Position numbers and translations under genes: made by a program. From Paenibacillus phyllosphaerae (GTDB lineage: Bacteria; Bacillota; Bacilli; Paenibacillales; Paenibacillaceae), in the NCBI RefSeq assembly GCF_014192105.1, contig NZ_JACHXK010000035.1:2501-40539 (forward strand): a stretch of 38,039 nt of DNA. Direction: 5' to 3'. Of the stretch, positions 1 to 8,022 are shown piece by piece. The stretch's first letter is position 1. Every line of letters starts with the position of its first letter. A model generated the notes under the pieces. That model saw only the letters and a program-made list of their open reading frames with translations. It ran no database searches and had not been told where the DNA came from.

Positions 1-410
1 TTCACTTCATAATGTATATCGACGTAGCTTCCATATACGCCATTCATGTACTCGCCGCTTATGAGAAGCACTGGGTACGTACCCGGATCGTGAGCCTGCA
101 AGCTTAGTTCTACCACAATGGTTTTGACATGATTATGCCGGAGAGATCCCGCCATAATGGTCGTCTCTCCAATATGCTGATAAGTGGGCTGCCCGTATAC
201 CTGGATAATTGAAACCCGATCGGACACATGCAAGTTAAGTAAGACGTGTTTGGCTGCATAGTTCAGTTGGCCTTCTGACAGCCCGCTTGATTGGAGCCTC
301 TCTGAATGTGTTCCGCTTGAAATCTCAATTTGCAAAAAGAGCCGTTCTTCCCTGCCAGCTTGTACATAAGGCCGACTCCATGCCGTCCTTAACGATAAGG
401 TTTCCTTCAT
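1..410 (-). CDS. Unknown protein, C-terminus cut by window edge
   Basis: The first 136 residues are visible and the gene runs off the left edge. The ATG at 408-410 is preceded on the minus strand by a strong AGGAGGGG site, which fixes the start. The visible part looks beta-rich, without signal peptide or membrane segment. The pattern 'YVQAGREERLFLQIEI' near residue 15, and a later stretch resembling the beta domain after VWA modules of the Ca-activated channel type, suggest a weak relation to VWA proteins. No MIDAS DxSxS motif is seen. It lies 48 bases downstream of the 60-aa gene and probably shares its LexA-box promoter. No function is assigned. Confidence 0.75.
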   Translation of the reverse strand, partial: MKETLSLRTAWSRPYVQAGREERLFLQIEISSGTHSERLQSSGLSEGQLNYAAKHVLLNLHVSDRVSIIQVYGQPTYQHIGETTIMAGSLRHNHVKTIVVELSLQAHDPGTYPVLLISGEYMNGVYGSYVDIHYEV

Positions 411-458
411 AATTTCCCCTCCTGTATCATTGATCTTTCGTCGCTTACCCGGTGAAGG

Positions 459-641
459 TTAGGCGCTGCATATAAAGTATCGATTACTGGATATCTCGGT
501 AAGCTGAGCATTGGCGGATTCCACGTTCACTCCTCCCGTTAGTCGTTGAAGCAATGCTTCTGCCGTATTCGGATTCAGTCCTAATTGGTCGATTACACTT
601 CTAACTTCAATCGTCTGTTTGTTCATACAAAGTGCGGACAT
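459..641 (-). CDS. Small hypothetical protein (60 aa) behind a LexA box
   Basis: This is a short protein starting MSALCMNKQTIEV with a helical-looking centre (NPNTAEALLQRL). I chose the ATG at 639-641 because GGAGG lies five bases upstream; an ATG four codons earlier has no ribosome binding site. It is the first gene after the perfect LexA box at 713-726 and is followed by the cut-off gene at the left edge, so the two probably form one damage-inducible unit. I do not recognise a family. Small SOS-controlled proteins in Bacilli include division inhibitors and polymerase partners, but nothing in the sequence places this one among them. Confidence 0.6.
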   Translation of the reverse strand: MSALCMNKQTIEVRSVIDQLGLNPNTAEALLQRLTGGVNVESANAQLTEISSNRYFICSA

Positions 642-712
642 ATTGGCCTCCATCGTTCTGGTCTAAAGCTTCTAGATCTAGGATAACATTGCCAAGCGAC
701 CACAGCTTGTCT

Positions 713-726
713 CGAACATATGTTCG
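713..726. promoter_or_regulatory. Perfect Bacillus-type LexA (DinR) box
   Basis: The 14-base palindrome CGAACATATGTTCG matches the B. subtilis LexA/DinR consensus at every position. It lies 72 bases upstream of the start of the 60-aa minus-strand gene. An extended -10 (TG-T-TATCCT, minus strand) follows between box and gene. The gene on its other side ends toward it, so the box can only serve the leftward unit. Confidence 0.85.
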
Positions 727-741
727 CGTTAAATATTTTTA

Positions 742-766
742 AACCCCGCCTGTGTTTGGCGAGGTT
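742..766 (-). terminator. Probable terminator of the 115-aa coiled-coil gene
   Basis: On the minus strand a nine-base stem (AACCTCGCC / GGCGGGGTT, one wobble pair) with a seven-base loop is followed by an AT-rich run beginning TTTAAAAATATTT. It sits between the stop of the 115-aa gene and the LexA box. The U run is poor, hence moderate confidence. Confidence 0.5.
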
Positions 767-772
767 GAATCC

Positions 773-1120
773 TTATTTCTTATCTACATGAAGCAGCGTG
801 ATGTTTTTGACCGCGTAGGTGTCCTGCAGCTTTTCCTCCGATAGCACGTTCAGCTTAATGAGACTCTGGATCTTGGCAGTATCAGGCTTCGCTAGCAGGC
901 GCCATAGCTGAGGGTCGGGAAGGGCTTCATACAACTTGCTCTCGTCATACTCCTTGCGTTCTTGAAGAACGAGTTTCACTCTGTAGCTGCCCGCTTCAAG
1001 CTCCGTGGCTTGCTGCTCATGACAGTAAGCGACGATTTCGGATCGAAGATCAGCGATCTCCTGCTCCATTTCTTTGTGTTTATTTTTCAGCTGATAGTAA
1101 CGTTTGATTTTGTCATCCAT
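773..1120 (-). CDS. Coiled-coil hypothetical protein (115 aa)
   Basis: The protein starts MDDKIKRYYQLKNK. I chose the ATG at 1118-1120 because AAGGAG lies about ten bases upstream; the reading frame stays open 38 codons further but without a ribosome binding site. Residues about 5-40 are charged and heptad-like (coiled coil). A beta-rich stretch (SYRVKLVLQERKEY) and a helical C-terminal half follow. The layout loosely recalls phage Gp157 or Gam-like DNA-associated proteins, but the similarity is too weak to name it. It is monocistronic as far as visible, with a terminator directly downstream, and sits beside a LexA-controlled unit. Confidence 0.65.
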   Translation of the reverse strand: MDDKIKRYYQLKNKHKEMEQEIADLRSEIVAYCHEQQATELEAGSYRVKLVLQERKEYDESKLYEALPDPQLWRLLAKPDTAKIQSLIKLNVLSEEKLQDTYAVKNITLLHVDKK

Positions 1121-1345
1121 CTCGCTCACGCTCCTTATACTCCATGTATATGCGGGGCGAGCGATTTTACGACGGGGGATGTCCTTGTCTAGATGGATGG
1201 GACGGAGGGTTTCAGGAAGGCCGAGAATAGCCAACTACGCTTATTCAACGTGTGAAACAGCGTTTAGGTTGCATCAAATGTCAGATTTTTCTGATGATGT
1301 TGTAGATTGAATGCTTATTATGAAGGAACGATTATCGGCGAGGAT

Positions 1346-1376
1346 AAAAAAAGCGCTGCCTGCATGGTCAGCGCTT
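1346..1376 (-). terminator. Intrinsic terminator of the helicase/Nudix operon
   Basis: On the minus strand AAGCGCTG pairs with CAGCGCTT (8 bp, ten-base loop), followed by a run of seven T. It lies 10 bases downstream of the Nudix stop codon. Confidence 0.85.
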
Positions 1377-1385
1377 GTCGTTTTG

Positions 1386-1796
1386 TTAGTTGCAGGAGAA
1401 AAACTCGGAGGATGGATTAGATCCAAGTTTGGCTACGAACGGGATGTCTGCAGGCGCGAATTCGAATTCCGCCAGCTCTAGAATAGACGCCCAGCGATAC
1501 TCGTCGTGATCATGCAGGACGATCTCTCCCGAAACATAGGTAGCTAGGTAGGCGATCAGTTGGATCTGACGTTCACCGTATCGATGATCGCTCGTGTCAA
1601 AGTACGCGTACGGCGAGATGTTGATGTTCATCTCCTCCTGCAGTTCGCGGATCAAGCAAACCTCGGGGGACTCGCCTTCTTCCAACTTGCCGCCAGGGAA
1701 TTCCCATAGTCCTCCCTGCGACTTGCCCTGCTTCCGCTTGGCAATGAGGATTCGGCCTTCATCGTTCAATATTATGGCTGCTGCCACCTGGATCAT
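1386..1796 (-). CDS. Nudix hydrolase, MutT-like (8-oxo-dGTP diphosphatase type)
   Basis: This 136-residue protein is typical of MutT-type nucleotide-pool sanitation enzymes that hydrolyse (oxidised) dNTPs to the monophosphate. The Nudix box lies at about residues 37-59: G, five residues, E, seven residues, then RELQEE. The usual glycine near its end is replaced by asparagine (EEMNI instead of EExGI). The catalytic RE and EE residues are intact. The family start MIQVAAAIILN is preceded by GAGGTG. The ATG lies only 10 bases after the stop of the large PLD/helicase gene, so it is the last gene of that operon and probably translationally coupled. Its pairing with a helicase-nuclease suggests a role in nucleotide handling during DNA damage or defence (inference). 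Confidence 0.9.
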   Translation of the reverse strand: MIQVAAAIILNDEGRILIAKRKQGKSQGGLWEFPGGKLEEGESPEVCLIRELQEEMNINISPYAYFDTSDHRYGERQIQLIAYLATYVSGEIVLHDHDEYRWASILELAEFEFAPADIPFVAKLGSNPSSEFFSCN

Positions 1797-1806
1797 GGGT
1801 CACCTC

Positions 1807-4800
1807 TTAGGAAATGCATTTGTTGGCGGCTGGTATGAGAGCCGGCGGCAACTCATTGTTCAGCGACCAGATAAAACTCATCGGTTTGTTGCCTTCATGC
1901 CGTACATATTCTGCCTCACCCAAGAAGACGAATGGAGAGGTATAGTTGTTCGATTCTTTGAACTCCCGAACAAAGAGCGCGATCCGATTGCCCTTCTTCC
2001 TATGATGGATGTAACGTTGAGCGGTGGGCGAATTCTCAGCCGTGCGGCTTTGCGTCTGCCAGTGGAATAATCGCTCATTGATCGCATAGTCCTCATACAG
2101 CGTGGATGGCGAGAAATCCTTATCCGATTTATTTAAGGTGATAAAAAAGATATCGGTAGCCCTGCCATCCAAATATTTGACTCCCTCGCGGAAGGCAGGC
2201 GCTTGTTCCTCGTTCCAGAATCCGAATGCGGCTAACACCTGATCGGTGGAATACCGACAATGGATATCCAACGGACAAGCATAAGGAAGCTCATTCTCCT
2301 TATCAACGAAGTCGATCTTAGCCAGATTGTACTTGCAGATATCGAGAATCTCGTCCCGGAACGGCTCGCATAAAAGGATAGCTTCAACCGCTTGCTCGAT
2401 GGTAGCAAACCCTTGCTTCTTCGGCTCTGACCGATAGAAGGTATAATAAAACATCGTGAGCATCAAGCGCTCTTCTTCCGTCTCTGCTTGTTTGCGCCCC
2501 TCCAAATATGCAATCAGGAAGCCGAGCCATCTCCGAGAATTCACGTTAAGTAAAGCCGGGATTCGTTTGGCCAGCTCAGGTTGGGGCATTACAAACGGCT
2601 CTAACACACCCGCTTCTACCATCAACTCCCGAAAGAAACGTCTCCCCGTTCGACCTCCGTAGATCTCATATAAGGAGAGGCCATAGTACTCGGCAAAATT
2701 CGCAAGCGTCAGTTCTAGTCCCGTATCATCTACGAAATACTTCAGCTTATTCACCAAGCTTCGCCGATTGGTAGTTGCTTGCTTCAAGCTGCCCAGAATG
2801 TAGTCCCTAGCCTGTCGCTCGAGTTGAATAAAGCTTCCTCTTGGCAAACTTGAGAAACCATTCTCCATATAATGTTGGACCGAATGCTTCGTCTTACCCA
2901 GCAGGGCACGGAACTTATCCTGAAAATTATATTCCTTATGCGCTTGTCCGATGAAGTCTAGCACGGTCAGGCACTCTTTGCCTTCCGCAAGACGCAAGCC
3001 CCGTCCTAGCTGCTGCAGAAATACGGTCATACTTTCGGTCGGCCTCAGAAAAAGAATCGTGTTCACCTCGGGAATATCAACGCCTTCATTGTAGAGATCG
3101 ACGACAAAAATCAATTTGATCTCGCCGCGGACGAGCCGTCCCTTCGCCTGACTGCGCTCTGTCTCATTCGAATCTCCATGGAGCGCGATCGCAGGAATAC
3201 CTGCTTCAGCGAACACTTTGGCCATGTACAACGCGTGCTCGACGCTAACGCAAAAGCCTAACCCTTTGACCTCATCGAGATCAGTCACATATTTCTTCAG
3301 ACTGTTCAGCACTTGTGTTGCCCGAATTTTATTCTGAGAATACAGCGTTATAAGTTCACCGAGATCATAGCCTTTGCGCGTCCATTTCACATGAGATAGA
3401 TCTACGCTGTCCGTAATCCCGAAATAGTGGAACGGAGCTAAAAGCTTACGATCAATCGCATCGGTTAACCTGATCTCCGCCGCAATCGTATGGTCGAAAT
3501 AAGCGAGCACGTCTTTCCCGTCCATCCGTTCCGGCGTGGCGGTCAGACCAAGCAATAGCTGCGGCTGATAGTAGGAGAGAAGCCGTTGATAGGTAGGCGC
3601 CGCCGCGTGGTGAAATTCGTCTACGACAATATAATCATAGAAATCGGGAGTGGTCTTCTCATCTAAGCGCATGGCGTTAAAACTTTGAATGCTTATAAAC
3701 AAATGGTCCCGCGCCTGGGCTTGATTCGATCCCACGTGCAGTTCCCCGAAATTCAGATCCTTCAGGATAAAGCGGAACGTGTCCCGGCTTTGCTTCAAAA
3801 TTTCTTCGCGATGCGCCACGAACAATAGCCGCGCGCCTGGATTCCGATGGAAGAATCGTTTGAAATCGAAGGCGGATATGACCGTCTTGCCTACTCCCGT
3901 CGCAGCAACCAGCAGATTACGGTACCGGCCGAATAAGGTTCTCTGCGCCTCGAGCTTCTCCAGTACCTCTCTCTGATAATCATACGGATTAAGCTCGAAA
4001 TGGAAATGCAGCGCTTCCGCTTCCCTTTTCTTTTTGCCCAGCGCCTCACGCAGTCTTGTCTCATCCGCTTCACATTCCGGCGTGAATGCTCTGAACTCCC
4101 GGTCGTTCCAGTAACTCTCGAAGGTCGCGTCAATTTTCTTGATCACGTCATAAGCATCCTTCTCCGTTACCTTCAGATTCCACTCCAGACCGCTCGTTAG
4201 CGCTGGATTGGACAAGTTCGAGGAGCCGACGTATGCCGTCGTAAAGCCCGTATCCCGCTTAAAAATATAAGCCTTCGCATGAAGCCGCGTTCGATCCGTA
4301 TCATAGGAAACTTTAATCTCCGTATTCATCAACCTGCCCAGCTCGACTACCGCCTTGTAATCCGTTGCCTCCATATACGTCGTCGTGATGACCCGGAGCT
4401 TCCCTCCTCTGGCGGTGAATTGCACGAATTCCTCCAGTAGATGGCGCAGCCCGCTCCACTTGATGAACGAAACAAGAAAATCGATGCGGTCAGCGGTCAA
4501 TATCTCATGCTTCAACTCATTCATCATGTTCGGCTCCGCATGGGCGCCCGTGAACAAAGAGCTCTGCGATAATGGGGTCGCGGGACGAAGCACCTTCTCG
4601 TCTTTCAGCCCTCGAATATGATTCAGTTTGGAGTAGACATAGGTAAGTACCTCGCCCTGTTCATCCAGCTGAAGCTCCCTGCATTCTTCATCGCCGAGAG
4701 CTCCTCTAAGCGTGGCAATGATTTCGTTACACGTCCGAATCTGCACCAGTACCGCGTCATCCTCATTGCTTTGTTCACGCACTGCTTTCAGCGCCCTTCG

Positions 4801-4950
4801 GGTGACGAAGGCCAAGTAATTGGAGAGAAGCTTGCGCGCTTCCTCAACGTCCAAGGCTTCTTTGCCTATAGCGAAAGACTCAGACTCCAGTAATGCCAAC
4901 TGCTTCTTGGTCAAGTTATTAATGATCTGTTCATACAGTCCTTGCTTCAT
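1807..4950 (-). CDS. PLD-nuclease / SF2 helicase / DUF3427 fusion (1047 aa)
   Basis: Domains in order: a helical N-terminus (1-120). A phospholipase-D-type nuclease domain (about 140-290) has HAK at 224-226 and GSSN at 242-245. A superfamily 2 helicase has Walker A ATGVGKT at 350-356, DEFH at 444-447, TATP at 470-473 and the arginine-finger motif QQLGRGLR at 646-653. The C-terminal half (about 670-1047) matches the layout of DUF3427 proteins. The ATG at 4948-4950 with AGGT six bases upstream is preferred; an in-frame TTG 11 codons earlier lies inside the terminator hairpin. With one HxK motif, a PLD active site would need dimerisation. It shares long motif blocks (ERMDGKD, NEGVDIP, RPTES, GRGLRL) with its upstream neighbour, so the two are paralogs. 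Such proteins are predicted DNA-processing enzymes, often linked to defence; the substrate is unknown. Confidence 0.9.
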   Translation of the reverse strand: MKQGLYEQIINNLTKKQLALLESESFAIGKEALDVEEARKLLSNYLAFVTRRALKAVREQSNEDDAVLVQIRTCNEIIATLRGALGDEECRELQLDEQGEVLTYVYSKLNHIRGLKDEKVLRPATPLSQSSLFTGAHAEPNMMNELKHEILTADRIDFLVSFIKWSGLRHLLEEFVQFTARGGKLRVITTTYMEATDYKAVVELGRLMNTEIKVSYDTDRTRLHAKAYIFKRDTGFTTAYVGSSNLSNPALTSGLEWNLKVTEKDAYDVIKKIDATFESYWNDREFRAFTPECEADETRLREALGKKKREAEALHFHFELNPYDYQREVLEKLEAQRTLFGRYRNLLVAATGVGKTVISAFDFKRFFHRNPGARLLFVAHREEILKQSRDTFRFILKDLNFGELHVGSNQAQARDHLFISIQSFNAMRLDEKTTPDFYDYIVVDEFHHAAAPTYQRLLSYYQPQLLLGLTATPERMDGKDVLAYFDHTIAAEIRLTDAIDRKLLAPFHYFGITDSVDLSHVKWTRKGYDLGELITLYSQNKIRATQVLNSLKKYVTDLDEVKGLGFCVSVEHALYMAKVFAEAGIPAIALHGDSNETERSQAKGRLVRGEIKLIFVVDLYNEGVDIPEVNTILFLRPTESMTVFLQQLGRGLRLAEGKECLTVLDFIGQAHKEYNFQDKFRALLGKTKHSVQHYMENGFSSLPRGSFIQLERQARDYILGSLKQATTNRRSLVNKLKYFVDDTGLELTLANFAEYYGLSLYEIYGGRTGRRFFRELMVEAGVLEPFVMPQPELAKRIPALLNVNSRRWLGFLIAYLEGRKQAETEEERLMLTMFYYTFYRSEPKKQGFATIEQAVEAILLCEPFRDEILDICKYNLAKIDFVDKENELPYACPLDIHCRYSTDQVLAAFGFWNEEQAPAFREGVKYLDGRATDIFFITLNKSDKDFSPSTLYEDYAINERLFHWQTQSRTAENSPTAQRYIHHRKKGNRIALFVREFKESNNYTSPFVFLGEAEYVRHEGNKPMSFIWSLNNELPPALIPAANKCIS

Positions 4951-4967
4951 GAGATGACCTCGCTTAG

Positions 4968-4990
4968 AAAAAACGCACCGCAAGGGTGCG
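4968..4990 (-). terminator. Intrinsic terminator between the two helicase genes
   Basis: On the minus strand CGCACC pairs with GGTGCG across the loop CTTGC, followed by six T. It lies after the stop of the first helicase (5018) and only 18 bases before the start of the second, inside what otherwise reads as one operon. It would act as an attenuator, lowering expression of the second helicase and Nudix gene unless read through. Confidence 0.8.
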
Positions 4991-5017
4991 AATTCAAATG
5001 ATGGTTAGCTCGTTAAT

Positions 5018-7462
5018 CTATCCGACCTTGCCTGCCTTGTCCTCTCTCCGTTCAAAATGGACATGCAAGCGGTACTGGCAGATGTCGAGCGTCCAGGCGT
5101 GGAGGATTTCGCGATCGGCTGGTTCAATCTCGAATCGAAGTGCGAATTGGCCGTCTTCAAACTTAGTCCGGCTGTCTTTGGCCGAGCCCCATTTGCTCAT
5201 CGGCATCTCGGCGATCAGCTTACTGATCCGGCTCTCGTCATATTCCCATAGTCGACGGGACTCCTTATCGGAGAAATCGATCCGTCTCCGGTATTCCTTC
5301 TCCGTCAGATAGCGGTGGAAGAATGACGCTGCCTCGGCAGGCTGGACAGGCTCGAACCACCGATCCGCGCCGCGCTCCAGCATGTAGAGCAGCACGATCA
5401 TTTTGTAGCTCTTGGCCATCGCAGTCTTCTCGACATCGCGAAGCCAACTCTCATAGCGGTAATAGACTTCCGCCTCACGCTCGGCCAGCAACTCTGCCCA
5501 GTGAAGGAACCCTCTGTACGAGCCGAACTCGTTGCGATACTCCCAGCTGTTCGAAGCGCCGTGCAGATGCAACTCCAGATAGGTCGGAATCCGGCCCAGC
5601 TCCTGCTTCAGCCGCATGAAGTCACTGCGCAGCCGTTCCCGATGCGGCAGCCTCTTCCGGCTGAGCTCATCGAGCAGGTTAATCACCCGTGTCTCCAGAT
5701 TAAGCTCGCAGCCCGCAGGGACGGATGGCAGAACCGGTTCTTTGGTTTTCTTGTTCCCATCGGGATCCCGCTCTGCAAAAAGCGACAGCTTGACGTCCGC
5801 ATTGCGGTAGTTGCCGATTAAGTCGATAATCGTGCAATATTCCTTGCCCTCGTGGAGACGAAGCCCCCGCCCCACCTGCTGAGTGAAGACCGTCAGTGAC
5901 TCCGTCGGACGCACGAATAGCAGTGTGTCCACACTTGGAATATCCACGCCTTCATTGAATAGATCGACCGTGAAAATAACCTCAAGCTCACCGTGGTCCA
6001 GCTTCCGAATGGCTTCTGGACGACTTATCCCGACCGTACCGGAATGAAGACTGTGCGACGATATCCCTTGGCTGCGGAAATAGTTCGCAAGGAAGTCGGC
6101 TTGTCTCCGAGAAGAGCAGAACGCAATCGTCCGGGTCTGCTTATGCCGCCGCCATGCCTCGAATATAGTGCTCGCATTCGCGTCCTGCAGCTGTGCAGCC
6201 ATCAGTTGTTCTTCATCGTAGCGCGAACCGAGCCAGCGAATCTGGCTATAGTCCGTTTCATCATAGATTCCGTAATACCGGAAAGGCGCCAGCCACTGAC
6301 GGCGGATGGCTTCAATAAAATGCAGCTGGTAGGCTACGTTCCCGTCGCAGAGCGCATAGACGTCCTTCCCGTCCATACGGTCCGGCGTAGCCGTGATGCC
6401 TAGCAGGAACTGCGGCCGAAAATACTGGAGCACCGACATATACGACTGAGCGGCGGCATGATGGAACTCATCCACGATAATAAGGTCGAATTCATCGGGG
6501 GCGAACAGCTCCCGATGCTTTTTCATCCCGAACGTATAGATCGAGGCAAACACGCAGTCTGCGTCCCGCTCCTTGTACGTGCCATTGTAGAGACCGAATG
6601 TCCGGTCAGGCAGGATCTTCATGAACGATTGGCGCGCCTGCGTCAGAATTTCCTCCCGATGGGCGATGAACAGCACCTTTTTGAACTTCTGGGCGAAGAA
6701 TCCCGCTAAATAGGTTTTGCCCAATCCGGTTGCCATCACCACCATGGCCTTGTCATACTGTTCCTCAAGCGCGATCTCGAGCGCATCGAGCGCAGCTTGT
6801 TGAGCCGGACGCGGTTCAATGATCTGGTAGCTGGAAGGCGCCTCGGCCGCTTGGTCCGCTGGCTGTGAAACTTCGGCGTACTCCGCTTCTTCCATCTCCA
6901 TGATCTGACGGCGCAGCTCCGGATTCTTCTGATGGTAGGTCCGGTACTCCTGCTCATACAGCAGGATCGTATCCTCGTTGAGCGGCAGCGTCGCATCGTG
7001 GTAGAAATTGTGCATGAACTTCTCCAGCGCCGTCTGGAAGGTATAGGGCTCGACCTGCGCGTTCATCGCCAGATTCCACTCCATCCCCATCTTCAGCGCG
7101 GACAAGGAGAAATTGGAGGAACCGACAATGAGCATGCCTTCGCCGTTCTCGTAATCGAACAGATAAGCTTTGGGATGGAATGAAGTCCCCATGCTCTGCC
7201 ATAGCCTTGCCTCAAGCCGCGGATCGATCGAAGTAAGCGCCGTAAGTCCTTCGGGCTGCGTGATGAACAGGTAATCGCCCGCCAACACCTTCACGTCCGC
7301 ACCGTTATCGAGTGCTTGCTTCAGATGCGGAGCCAGTAGCCGCACGCCCGATTGCATAACGAAGGAGGTCATAATATAAATGCCGGAAGCATTACGAATG
7401 CCGGATATGAGATCGTCGGCGAGATTCTCGGTGATCAGCTTGACGTTAAGCTTCGTCGACAT
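5018..7462 (-). CDS. PLD-nuclease / SF2 helicase fusion (814 aa)
   Basis: Domains in order: a PLD-type nuclease domain (about 1-160) with HPK at 96-98 and GSSN at 114-117. A charged linker (165-215) follows. The superfamily 2 helicase has Walker A ATGLGKT at 244-250, DEFH at 331-334, TATP at 357-360 and QQVGRGLR at 528-535. A helical C-terminal region (about 570-814) is shorter than in the downstream paralog and ends in a basic tail. The ATG at 7460-7462 overlaps the last 17 bases of the upstream NTP-pyrophosphohydrolase gene, with AAGGTG about ten bases upstream, so the two are translationally coupled. The family is known as a helicase-nuclease fusion. No methyltransferase or specificity subunit is nearby, which argues against a classical restriction system. 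A defence or repair role is inference. Confidence 0.9.
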   Translation of the reverse strand: MSTKLNVKLITENLADDLISGIRNASGIYIMTSFVMQSGVRLLAPHLKQALDNGADVKVLAGDYLFITQPEGLTALTSIDPRLEARLWQSMGTSFHPKAYLFDYENGEGMLIVGSSNFSLSALKMGMEWNLAMNAQVEPYTFQTALEKFMHNFYHDATLPLNEDTILLYEQEYRTYHQKNPELRRQIMEMEEAEYAEVSQPADQAAEAPSSYQIIEPRPAQQAALDALEIALEEQYDKAMVVMATGLGKTYLAGFFAQKFKKVLFIAHREEILTQARQSFMKILPDRTFGLYNGTYKERDADCVFASIYTFGMKKHRELFAPDEFDLIIVDEFHHAAAQSYMSVLQYFRPQFLLGITATPDRMDGKDVYALCDGNVAYQLHFIEAIRRQWLAPFRYYGIYDETDYSQIRWLGSRYDEEQLMAAQLQDANASTIFEAWRRHKQTRTIAFCSSRRQADFLANYFRSQGISSHSLHSGTVGISRPEAIRKLDHGELEVIFTVDLFNEGVDIPSVDTLLFVRPTESLTVFTQQVGRGLRLHEGKEYCTIIDLIGNYRNADVKLSLFAERDPDGNKKTKEPVLPSVPAGCELNLETRVINLLDELSRKRLPHRERLRSDFMRLKQELGRIPTYLELHLHGASNSWEYRNEFGSYRGFLHWAELLAEREAEVYYRYESWLRDVEKTAMAKSYKMIVLLYMLERGADRWFEPVQPAEAASFFHRYLTEKEYRRRIDFSDKESRRLWEYDESRISKLIAEMPMSKWGSAKDSRTKFEDGQFALRFEIEPADREILHAWTLDICQYRLHVHFERREDKAGKVG

Positions 7463-7772
7463 CGATTAAGAACACCTTCTCCTGAAACCCGCCGCGCGCG
7501 TCTGCTTTGCGCTTCCGAATGGCTTCGAGCTGTTCCCAGCTGCTGCCGCGAGCGGCCGCTAGACCGCGAATGACTTCCAACATGTCGGCAAGCTCCTCGA
7601 GTGCGGAAGCATCGTCTGACGCGTCATGGTACTCGGCGGCTTCTTCCTTCAGCTTCGTATTCAACGCTAGCAAATACTCTTCTTGCCCCAATATACGCGT
7701 ACGGCACGATTTGCCTGTCGCTTCGATAACCTGCGGTATTTTGTCGCGGACCAATTTGTTATAGACCGGCAT
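7446..7772 (-). CDS. MazG-like NTP pyrophosphohydrolase (COG4997 type)
   Basis: The protein is 108 residues and all-alpha, starting MPVYNKLVRDKIPQ, the signature opening of COG4997 house-cleaning NTP pyrophosphatases. The metal-binding pattern ExxE...ExxD of the MazG superfamily is visible as EEAAEY followed by EELADML. Such enzymes cleave NTPs to NMP and pyrophosphate. I prefer the ATG at 7770-7772 because AGGTGA lies five bases upstream; a GTG three codons earlier overlaps that site. It is the first gene of the four-gene operon and overlaps the first helicase by 17 bases. With the Nudix enzyme at the other end, the operon starts and ends with a nucleotide pyrophosphohydrolase. Confidence 0.9.
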   Translation of the reverse strand: MPVYNKLVRDKIPQVIEATGKSCRTRILGQEEYLLALNTKLKEEAAEYHDASDDASALEELADMLEVIRGLAAARGSSWEQLEAIRKRKADARGGFQEKVFLIDVDEA

Positions 7773-7941
7773 ATCGCTCACCTAACCTTTGGATGTGGAG
7801 TTAACATGTAACTTCTTCTATGAAACATAGCATACCTAATGGCAAGAAGGCGCACAATGCGGAAAATAGGATGGCCTAAGTTCGATGCGCTAGCTCGCCA
7901 CCACTCTATATTAGCAGGTATAAGAGACAAGGATCGGTCAG

Positions 7942-7954
7942 CGAACATTCGTTC
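7942..7954. promoter_or_regulatory. LexA-like box upstream of the helicase operon
   Basis: CGAACATTCGTTC keeps both half-sites (CGAAC and GTTC) with correct spacing and deviates from the LexA consensus at two central bases and at the last base of the 14-mer. It is 170 bases upstream of the operon start. A weak minus-strand -35/-10 pair (TTCGCT, 17 bases, TATACC) overlaps it. In about 38 kb, one such half-site match could arise by chance. Confidence 0.4.
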
Positions 7955-7983
7955 TTTAGCGATCCATTGAGGACAGCATGATA

Positions 7984-8022
7984 TAAGAAAGACCGACACA
8001 CTCGTGGTGAGCGGTCGGTCTT
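7984..8022 (-). terminator. Terminator of the L,D-transpeptidase gene
   Basis: AAGACCGAC (7989-7997) pairs with GTCGGTCTT (8014-8022), with a further short pairing inside the loop. On the minus strand it is followed by a T-rich run (TTTCTTATAT). It lies about 37 bases after the stop of the transpeptidase gene. Confidence 0.7.

Noticed and set aside
1386..7772. A restriction-modification system
   Set aside because: Helicase and nuclease domains are present but there is no methyltransferase or target-recognition subunit anywhere in the window.
7778..7999. A 73-codon frame upstream of the helicase operon
   Set aside because: No ribosome binding site; overlaps the operon start and the regulatory region.
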